From: Vagococcus hydrophili
Lineage (GTDB): Bacteria > Bacillota > Bacilli > Lactobacillales > Vagococcaceae
Assembly (NCBI RefSeq): GCF_011304195.1
Contig: NZ_CP049887.1
Location: 1,488,001 to 1,552,000 of the forward strand
Direction of reading: 5' to 3'
Length of the DNA: 64,000 nucleotides
A program made the position numbers and the translations under genes. This document shows positions 59,301-64,000 of this stretch, piece after piece (the stretch's first letter is position 1; every line of letters starts with the position of its first letter). The notes below the pieces were generated by a model. It was not told where the DNA came from. It did not search any database and saw only the letters and a list, made by a program, of their open reading frames with translations.

Positions 59301-60378
59301 CGAAGCATACCGAGAACCCGCAAAACTCACTGGTCAAAACACGGTCAATATCGATGTATCAGAAGCAACGGGTACAGGATCGATTACCATTAGAAAAGTA
59401 GTTATTAAAGTAATCGATAGTGTTACTAAAAAACCAATATCTGGTGCTGGCTTTGAAATCAGTGATGGCACAGATAAAATGACAACTAAATTAAGTGGTG
59501 AGAATGGATTAATTGATGCTGGTGGTCTTCTTTTAAGAGAGTATAATTTGGAGAATACAGTGACACCTGATTACTACTTAAAAGGAAAAGATCAGAAGTT
59601 TACAGTGAAAAAACAAGATGTGAATGAGGTTCTAGTCGAACTAGATCCCTACTCCATTGTTAATGTTCACTTTACTTATCCTGATAAAACTATTTTAGAT
59701 GAGGTTAATCCTAAAATAATTGAACTCAAACAAGCACCAAATAAGGTGGTCGATTTAACAAAAATTGATCTTGTCAAAAATGAGTTAAATCATTTAAAAG
59801 AGAATTACCCAATGTATCGCTACATCAGTTTTGATAAAGGGATTGGTGAAGGGGATGAAACGAAGTATAAAGTGGCAAGCGGTAAGCAAGACGTGTACTT
59901 CTACTATCAAGGTGTGATGTCGATTGATGCGACCAAAGAAATGGTGTTTGAAGATGGGATTAACCGCAAAAAAAAACAAACACTCAAGTATCTTGATGAC
60001 AATCCTTTTGAATTAGTTGTACAAGACTTCAGACAGTCTAAGTCAGCTTCTTTAGAGCCTAGTATGCTACGTGGTAATTTCAAAATTAATGCGTCACTAA
60101 CTAAACCATTTAGGTTGAATGATGACCCAAACAAAGAATTAACAGATGCTGAATTATTTTACAATAATGGAGATAAAAGATTGCCTTTAAATGGTAAAGG
60201 TAGTGAAATATTATCCATGAAGCAATCAGCAGAGGATCCAGCTAAAAAAGAATTTAAATTTATCTTAGATAAAAAAGATGATAATAAGTCATTTGAAGTA
60301 GATGTTACTCCAGATAGAGTGAGTAAAAATCAATACTATCAAGGTGAAGTTTCATTTGAATTAGTGCAAGGTCCGTAA
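56350..60378 (+). CDS. Large secreted adhesin-like protein with divergent C-terminal WxL domain
   Basis: The 1342-residue protein has a signal peptide (cleavage near VSAQS). Residues 30-1010 are a long series of beta-rich segments (Ig-like, adhesin type) without an enzyme motif. A SpaA/Cna-B-like module lies at about 1015-1097 (VVIKVIDSVTKKPISGAGFEI). The end aligns with the WxL protein upstream: FELVVQD at about residue 1219 and VSFELVQGP at the C-terminus take the places of WNLQVNQ and VTWTLAPG. There is no LPXTG or membrane helix, so wall binding would depend on this divergent domain. It is the last gene of the operon; AAGGAG precedes the ATG. Confidence 0.8.
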   Translation: MKKLNLLLTFLIGMSCLLFVNSTTVSAQSVHDELNDVRKNGNHKTDKIMDEFKVSEVKKDGSLKEFKSRETVMNDTKIQVKWGFNTDNKYEKNDVLTYKIPEGISLERDYSGDLRDTSDTSTEAKEPTRETNASFFMSKESRTISIIFNKKTPAVNQDYNVTFETRLYYPDPDAAMLKELEWNTKNGDKIFYLNVPFSGTIKKSEEDSLILVDNTGQETDYMPKKAKMKKKVNNYQVVSTYQGQYDYGFGFDRTMVTGNKTIGVEINKSSIKLEAQSITASGKPIGEKETLKEGIDYKFEKDDRVIFLHDFNKVIYVTYEADFDYSKFEAADYNRDRFTTGFRSNAIGNDKNLPEEIQTFTDRYENYYWWIDFNLKKADQRKFLKFEEEYQKLSDPRSNLTFRKSDEPIHEFKLFVNLNKDLLRKNTKILIELDNQPKDVNEEQVFMNEVKGAPIYSYDVAVTEEGEVTLNDYNKRKESKDWKIEGDSSGHKLYLTYVGEDTDQSIGLSVPVGRSSRFGRWNFDQPGKASVVDSKGKTWIDKFRLDNVPDGENGVALWSNLFAVGLDQISISSTVNKIYMPLDKVEYTFREKAELKDVRSISIKNTGYGKKENEAETLEQGKDFKVNIDKNVVTITFLTEVKGRISIGYNLEYKMEKEDISISYTIAMIPKDGSPKRQLWSGGGVPGVWLSDSAVFFSKHNAVYKGADDEKIMFDGNKPINEGMYVINPRAREYTLKNYKIGDASNTKLKFGNQLKIYRLNRPLKNGETFNSVINEDTSTEILPTDKDYPKIETPSNSTGYEIMFTFNQEIKTPIAIRFGAEKENYYDQTTASVSDATEYEGNYHTDSTKGRIDFTTKLKAHFIAEKSTKYTEMINVSLKVPAMENAFIKKDTNFVINANLNNADIYNAKIILKDADGNIIPSSDVDVMGDVSIINNHRIIIKVNKDLHKGLDMVIPVVYRTSGDKIFTADKIYEELTRDEKPSEAYREPAKLTGQNTVNIDVSEATGTGSITIRKVVIKVIDSVTKKPISGAGFEISDGTDKMTTKLSGENGLIDAGGLLLREYNLENTVTPDYYLKGKDQKFTVKKQDVNEVLVELDPYSIVNVHFTYPDKTILDEVNPKIIELKQAPNKVVDLTKIDLVKNELNHLKENYPMYRYISFDKGIGEGDETKYKVASGKQDVYFYYQGVMSIDATKEMVFEDGINRKKKQTLKYLDDNPFELVVQDFRQSKSASLEPSMLRGNFKINASLTKPFRLNDDPNKELTDAELFYNNGDKRLPLNGKGSEILSMKQSAEDPAKKEFKFILDKKDDNKSFEVDVTPDRVSKNQYYQGEVSFELVQGP

Positions 60379-60384
60379 AGATAA

Positions 60385-60424
60385 AAAATGAGGTTGACTA
60401 GAAAAAAGTCAGCCTCGTTTTTTT
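60385..60424. terminator. Terminator after the WxL operon
   Basis: AAATGAGGTTGACT pairs with AGTCAGCCTCGTTT and is followed by a T-run; A-tract on the other side allows minus-strand use too. Confidence 0.85.
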
Positions 60425-60432
60425 ATGCTTGT

Positions 60433-60589
60433 GTAGAAGAGTTAAGCGCCTTTTTCATCACGCTATGTAGTCTGGATTCAAAAGGCAACTCCTGCGGCAA
60501 CTTCACAAAATAAAATTAATTCAAAAAGCACGAATTATTTTTATTTTCCTCCAGCTGCTTGGAGTAAAGCGCCTTTTTCATCACTCTAT
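60433..60589 (-). repeat. Stop-codon-associated palindromic repeat, copy F (after LOG)
   Basis: In minus orientation the unit starts at 60588 with TAGAGTGATG, whose TAG is the stop codon of the LOG gene. Outer arms GGCG...ACTCC with GGAG..GCC and GCAGCT with AGTTGC; inner stem A/T-only (AAAATAAAAATAATTC and near complement, one A-A mismatch), nearly identical to copy B. After ATCCAGACTACA a truncated second unit (60433-60463) begins. Confidence 0.8.
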
Positions 60590-61155
60590 TTTCTATACTG
60601 TCTAATCACTGGTGGTTCATAATTTTCGATGAAATGCTTAATTTCATCTAGTGAATCAGAGAATAAAATTTTATCTCGGTCGGTTTGGGTTAAAAATTGG
60701 TTTTCAATCATTGTGTCAAAAAATGCGGCTAGTAAATTATAATAACCATTCACATTATAAAAAATACAAGGGTTTTGATGTTCGCCAATGCGTCCCCAAG
60801 AAATGACTTCTGAAATTTCTTCTAAAGTACCTGGTCCACCAGGTAGAGCGATGTAAGCATCTGAAAGGTCAATCATTTTTTTCTTTCTCTCATGCATGTC
60901 TTCTACAATAATCAGCTCATCAAGACCATTATGTGATAATTCACGATCAGCTAAAAAAGTTGGCATCACCCCAATTGTTTTCCCTTTACCTTCAATGATC
61001 GTGTCAGCAATAATACCCATTAGACCAACAGCACCACCGCCGTAAACTAAATCATAATGATTAGCTAGCATCCACTGACCAATCTTTTTAGTATGTTCTT
61101 CATAAATTGAATCCTTACCTGTGCTTGCACCACAATATATAGCTATTTTTTTCAT
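60586..61155 (-). CDS. LOG-family protein (cytokinin riboside 5'-monophosphate phosphoribohydrolase-like)
   Basis: The 189-residue protein has GGGAVGLMG and PGGPGTLEEISE, the nucleotide-binding motifs of the LOG/lysine-decarboxylase-like family, and IYCGASTGKD at its N-terminus. Family members split nucleoside monophosphates into base and ribose phosphate; the bacterial substrate is not fixed. AGGAGG precedes the ATG. Its stop codon is formed by the first bases of a palindromic repeat. Confidence 0.87.
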   Translation of the reverse strand: MKKIAIYCGASTGKDSIYEEHTKKIGQWMLANHYDLVYGGGAVGLMGIIADTIIEGKGKTIGVMPTFLADRELSHNGLDELIIVEDMHERKKKMIDLSDAYIALPGGPGTLEEISEVISWGRIGEHQNPCIFYNVNGYYNLLAAFFDTMIENQFLTQTDRDKILFSDSLDEIKHFIENYEPPVIRQYRK

Positions 61156-61220
61156 TTTTTACCTCCTTAGACTCAATATATGATACCATAGGATAAATCA
61201 TTAAAGGAGATGGAAAAGAG

Positions 61221-61541
61221 ATGACACTAAAAAAATACCAAAAATGGGTCAGTTTTTTTTATAAGAAAAGAGGCTGGTACGAGCTGAATCCTTTTATTCG
61301 AGCTAACTTTTTAGCGGAAGAAACAGGAGAAGTAGCCAGAGCGATTCGTGCTATTGAGATTGGTCGTGATCGACCCGATGAGCGTAAAAAAAGTGAGTCG
61401 GAGCTAATTGATGATTTAAAAGAAGAGCTGGGGGACGTGTTAGATAACGTCTTTATTTTAGCAGATAAATATGATATTCAAATTGAAGACATCCTTCAAA
61501 GTCATCAAGAAAAATTAGAAGCAAGGTTTAGTGAGAAATAG
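61221..61541 (+). CDS. MazG-like nucleotide pyrophosphohydrolase
   Basis: The 106-residue protein has LAEETGEVARAI and DDLKEELGDVLDNV, the EExxE...ExxD metal-binding pattern of MazG-type all-alpha NTP pyrophosphatases. Members remove non-canonical or excess nucleoside triphosphates. It is divergent from LOG, which also acts on nucleotides, across 65 bp. AAAGGAG precedes the ATG. Confidence 0.82.
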   Translation: MTLKKYQKWVSFFYKKRGWYELNPFIRANFLAEETGEVARAIRAIEIGRDRPDERKKSESELIDDLKEELGDVLDNVFILADKYDIQIEDILQSHQEKLEARFSEK

Positions 61542-61556
61542 TTATAAATACTTTTA

Positions 61557-61640
61557 TCATAGCCTATTCATAGAAAATTCATAATTAGTCGTTATAATAT
61601 AAATATACAAACGAAACAAACCTAATAAATTTTTTTTCAT
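61557..61640 (-). other. Duplicated translation-initiation region with a 27-codon frame
   Basis: On the minus strand GGAGGAGTAAATAAA leads to ATG (61640) and a 27-codon frame beginning MKKNLLGLF and ending at TGA 61557. The initiation region (26 nt including GGAGGAG and the ATG) is identical to that of the lipoprotein gene at 2720. It is either a leftover of a lost lipoprotein gene or a very small peptide gene. No lipobox follows in frame. Confidence 0.4.
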
Positions 61641-61679
61641 TTTATTTACTCCTCCAAAGTAAATAAAATAACTCCTTTT

Positions 61680-61712
61680 TTGAGACTAGCTGATGAGCTA
61701 GTCTCTTTTTTT
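61680..61712. terminator. Bidirectional terminator overlapping a stop codon
   Basis: GAGACTAGCT and AGCTAGTCTC form a perfect stem with T-runs on both sides. The TAG stop of the minus-strand P-loop gene lies inside the stem (61698-61700). Confidence 0.8.
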
Positions 61713-62210
61713 ACCTTTTAAGTAATCGTTGATCTCTTTTTGATTTTTTAAAACAATCACTTGTTTGTGTCGATATGCTCCGTTGACTTGTTTTATCAAA
61801 TCAACGCGTTGTTTATGTTTGAAGTTCCACGTCCATTTTAAAAAGTCCAAATCAATTTTTTCAGGACATCCTTCATTCATATCGGGGCGGGAGGTGTTTT
61901 TGTATTGCTTGTTTCGTTTCAATACGTGGTACATACAGCGCCATCTCGGTGTATCAATGAAAAAAATCGTATCACAAGCCTCAATGCGCATCTCAAGTGT
62001 TCCACCATAATTTCCATCGATAATCCACTGTTTCTTTTTAAATAAATCTTTTTGAATCGCAATTTGTTCTTCTCGCTCAGATAAAACCCAACCAGGTTTC
62101 CAAAACAATTTATCTAAGTGATACAAAGGGAGTCCTGTTTTTTCTTGTAGTTTGAATGAAAATGTTGATTTTCCAGCACCAGGTGAACCAATAATAATAA
62201 TTTTTTCCAT
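61698..62210 (-). CDS. P-loop NTPase, FlaR/topology-modulation-like
   Basis: The 170-residue protein has Walker A GSPGAGKST near the N-terminus, then LPLYHLDKLFWKPGWV, and later DTIFFIDTPRWRCMYHVLKRN with the Arg-rich lid. This pattern belongs to the small adenylate-kinase-like proteins annotated as topology modulation protein or FlaR; the substrate is unknown. AGGAGGAG precedes the ATG. It ends inside a terminator. Confidence 0.82.
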   Translation of the reverse strand: MEKIIIIGSPGAGKSTFSFKLQEKTGLPLYHLDKLFWKPGWVLSEREEQIAIQKDLFKKKQWIIDGNYGGTLEMRIEACDTIFFIDTPRWRCMYHVLKRNKQYKNTSRPDMNEGCPEKIDLDFLKWTWNFKHKQRVDLIKQVNGAYRHKQVIVLKNQKEINDYLKGKKRD

Positions 62211-62243
62211 GAATCAAGCTCCTCCTAAAAAGTATTTTAAAAG

Positions 62244-62279
62244 CTAAAAAAGAGACTTATCAAAAATGACAGCCTCTTA
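62244..62279 (-). terminator. Terminator after the PepSY-like gene
   Basis: On the minus strand AAGAGGCT pairs with AGTCTCTT (one wobble) over a loop of about 14 nt, followed by TTTTTTAG. Confidence 0.6.
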
Positions 62280-62298
62280 GTCTTATGAACAATGTGTA

Positions 62299-62652
62299 TC
62301 ACAGACGGTAAATATCGATGATACTACCAGTGTAAGCATCAGCAACAAATTCGTATTGGGCTAATTCGCCGTCTTCGATTCGTGAAATGCCACCAGTGTA
62401 AATTTTTGATTTAACAGCAAATTTTTGTAAAGGTTCTTTTTTGAAGTGAATCCATGATCCTTCAATCGGGCCTTCTTGTAAGAAATCGGCTTTAACTTTT
62501 TCTAAAATATCATCGGCAGATAAAGTTTGATTTTTTTTGTACCAATAAGAAATGGCAGCGCCTGCGATTGTACCAACGGTTAAGCCGATACCAATACCAG
62601 TTGATAAACCATGTTGATAAAATTCTTTATTGTTTTTTTTATTTTTAAGCAT
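62299..62652 (-). CDS. Small membrane protein with PepSY-like domain
   Basis: The 117-residue protein has one helix (about residues 17-38, GIGIGLTVGTIAGAAISYWY) and an outer domain ending YEFVADAYTGSIIDIYRL, the typical last strand of PepSY domains (YxVxxDAxTGxIxxI). Such modules are thought to inhibit or modulate peptidases; it is divergent from pepA, which is suggestive but unproven. AGGAGG precedes the ATG. Confidence 0.75.
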   Translation of the reverse strand: MLKNKKNNKEFYQHGLSTGIGIGLTVGTIAGAAISYWYKKNQTLSADDILEKVKADFLQEGPIEGSWIHFKKEPLQKFAVKSKIYTGGISRIEDGELAQYEFVADAYTGSIIDIYRL

Positions 62653-62758
62653 TATTCTACCTCCTATAGTGAGTTTGTTGTCCCTATTGTAGCATAAATG
62701 AAAGAAAAGAAAAAAGTAAAATAATCTAAAAGAAGGTTTTTATGGTTTTCTCGAATTA

Positions 62759-62767
62759 TGTTATAAT
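62759..62767 (+). promoter_or_regulatory. pepA promoter (extended -10)
   Basis: TGTTATAAT is a perfect extended -10 element, 49 bp before the pepA ATG. Confidence 0.55.
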
Positions 62768-62793
62768 TAGGCGTAGATAGAAAGAGAGGTGTT

Positions 62794-62810
62794 TCTACTA
62801 ATTTAGTAGA
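62794..62810 (+). promoter_or_regulatory. Hairpin between ribosome binding site and pepA start
   Basis: TCTACTA pairs with TAGTAGA over a three-base loop. The only Shine-Dalgarno (GAGG, 62786-62789) is 27 nt from the ATG; with the hairpin folded the effective spacing is about ten. Confidence 0.5.
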
Positions 62811-62816
62811 TAGCTT

Positions 62817-63893
62817 ATGGATGATAAATTATTTAATCGAATCAAACAATTAACAGAAATTCAAAGCACAAGTGGTTTTGAAGGGAATATGCGAGATGTC
62901 ATGACTAAAGAAATGACACCCCTTGTTGATAAAATCGAATACGACGGATTAGGTGGCGTATTTGGGATTAAAAAAAGTAAAGTAGAAAATGCCCCTCGCA
63001 TTATGCTAGCTTCACACATGGACGAAGTTGGGTTTATGTTAGCCCAAATTTTAGATAGCGGCTTGTTCCGTGTGGTTCCTTTAGGTGGTTGGAATCCATA
63101 CGTGGTTTCAGCACAACGTTTTACCCTACAAACTAAAAAAGGAAATTATCCTGTGATTTCTTCATCAGTACCACCCCATTTATTACGTGGAACAGATGGT
63201 CAAAAAGCAGTAGACGTTTCAGATATTTTATTTGATGCAGGTTTTTCTTCAAAAGAAGAAGCTGAAAAATTTGGCGTAAGACCAGGAGATGCGATTGTTC
63301 CAGATTCTGAAACAATTAAAACAGCTAATGGTGAACGTATTATTGCTAAAGCTTGGGATAACCGTTACGGCTGTACCTTAGTTTTAGATGTGTTAGAAGA
63401 ATTAAAAGGTAAAGACTTACCAAATACATTAATAGCAGGGGCAAACGTTCAAGAAGAAGTCGGTTTACGTGGCGCGAAAGTTTCAACAAACAAATTCAAA
63501 CCAGATTTATTCTTTGCGGTAGATTGCTCACCTGCCAATGATTTAGACGGTAAAAAAGATGCTAACGGTCGTTTAGACGGTGGTTTCTTATTACGTATCT
63601 TTGATCCAGGCATGATTATGTTACCTCGCTTAAGAGAATATATTGTGGAAACTGCCGATGCTAAAGAGATTCCATATCAAAACTTTGTTTCAAAAGGTGG
63701 AACAGATGCTGGTGCGGCTCATTTAGCTAACGATGGTGTTCCTAGTGCGGTAATTGGTGTTCCAGGACGCTACATCCATACACATCAAACAATGTTTAGT
63801 ATTAAAGATTATGAAGCAGCTAAAGCCATGGTAATGGAGTTATTAACTTCATTAGACCGTGAAACAGTAGACACTATTATTTACGGAAAGTAG
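62817..63893 (+). CDS. pepA: Glutamyl aminopeptidase PepA (M42 family)
   Basis: The 358-residue cocatalytic metallopeptidase has ASHMDEVGFML (His/Asp), AWDNRYGC, EEVGLRGAK (catalytic Glu and metal Glu), VDCSPANDL and IHTHQTMF (last His). M42 enzymes form tetrahedral dodecamers; PepA of lactic acid bacteria removes N-terminal Glu/Asp from peptides. Start MDDKLFNRIKQLTEIQSTSGFEGN fits the family, but the ribosome binding site is unusually distant and separated by a hairpin. It is followed by a thioredoxin-like gene six bases after the stop. Confidence 0.93.
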   Translation: MDDKLFNRIKQLTEIQSTSGFEGNMRDVMTKEMTPLVDKIEYDGLGGVFGIKKSKVENAPRIMLASHMDEVGFMLAQILDSGLFRVVPLGGWNPYVVSAQRFTLQTKKGNYPVISSSVPPHLLRGTDGQKAVDVSDILFDAGFSSKEEAEKFGVRPGDAIVPDSETIKTANGERIIAKAWDNRYGCTLVLDVLEELKGKDLPNTLIAGANVQEEVGLRGAKVSTNKFKPDLFFAVDCSPANDLDGKKDANGRLDGGFLLRIFDPGMIMLPRLREYIVETADAKEIPYQNFVSKGGTDAGAAHLANDGVPSAVIGVPGRYIHTHQTMFSIKDYEAAKAMVMELLTSLDRETVDTIIYGK

Positions 63894-63899
63894 GTTTTA

Positions 63900-64000
63900 A
63901 TGATGATTATACCAACGTCCTTAGAAGAAATTGCCAATGACATTGAAACAAAAAAAACAATTTTATTCTTTACCGCAGACTGGTGTGGGGATTGCGTCTT
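63900..64000 (+). CDS. Thioredoxin-like protein (3'-partial)
   Basis: The visible start (ATG at 63900 or 63903) reads MMIIPTSLEEIANDIETKK, then TILFFTADWCGDCV, the strand and active-site WCxxC motif of a thioredoxin-fold protein. The window ends there. A thioredoxin-like gene after pepA is a familiar Firmicutes arrangement (as with ytpP), so a redox role alongside it is likely. Confidence 0.75.
   Translation, partial: MMIIPTSLEEIANDIETKKTILFFTADWCGDCV

Noticed and set aside
1-64000. CRISPR array, tRNA or rRNA genes, insertion sequences, prophage
   Set aside because: No regularly spaced direct repeats, no tRNA-like cloverleaf, no transposase or phage genes were seen; the repeats found are palindromic and intergenic.

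Overview
The window is AT-rich chromosomal DNA of a low-GC Gram-positive coccus. The gene order radA - PIN/TRAM - gltX - cysS - mrnC - rlmB - yacP - sigH-like, a cysteine T-box, a WxL/DUF916/LPXTG surface operon, a GA-module surface protein, a Kup transporter and ecsAB together point to Enterococcaceae, most likely Vagococcus or a close relative. This placement is inference from gene content; no 16S rRNA gene is present.

Layout. 1-4.4 kb: the 3' end of a secreted protein with three SH3-like repeats, then a convergent block of five minus-strand envelope genes (two zinc-ribbon membrane proteins, two lipoproteins, one anchored coiled-coil protein). 5-9.2 kb: a serine/threonine symporter (sstT), an unknown membrane protein, a WYL-type regulator broken by an in-frame amber codon, and a probable ECF S component. 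9.3-12.8 kb: a 1151-residue surface protein (LysM, nine GA-like modules, CAP domain). 13-16.1 kb, minus: guaA, coaA, acyl-CoA thioesterase. 16.2-25.7 kb: GDSL esterase, RsmC-like methyltransferase, a 1-kb gap containing a terminated, structured RNA candidate, then rpoB and rpoC. 25.9-36.1 kb: prepilin peptidase, lipoprotein, dps, sortase-like protein, YfhO-type protein, proBA, kup. 36.5-46.3 kb: dut, radA, yacL, gltX, T-box, cysS, mrnC, rlmB, yacP, sigH-like, veg, LMW phosphatase. 46.3-52.2 kb: prsA, ytxH-like, hit, ecsA, frameshifted ecsB, a kinase-fold protein and trmB. 52.7-60.4 kb: a five-gene WxL operon. 60.6-64 kb: LOG, MazG-like, P-loop protein, PepSY-like protein, pepA and the start of a thioredoxin-like gene.

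The most interesting structure is a family of about 123-bp imperfect palindromes. They lie directly at the stop codons of rpoC, kup, the 51.2-kb kinase-fold gene and LOG, always in the same orientation relative to the upstream gene, and are partly arranged in tandem. The inner stems differ in sequence between copies but stay self-complementary, with a conserved mismatch seven pairs from the loop. Other points of interest are the terminated RNA in front of rpoB, a C-terminal WxL domain in which both tryptophans are phenylalanine, a C-terminal domain shared by a lipoprotein and a zinc-ribbon protein, two disrupted genes (WYL regulator, ecsB), and a hairpin that appears to bridge an over-long spacing between ribosome binding site and start codon in front of pepA.
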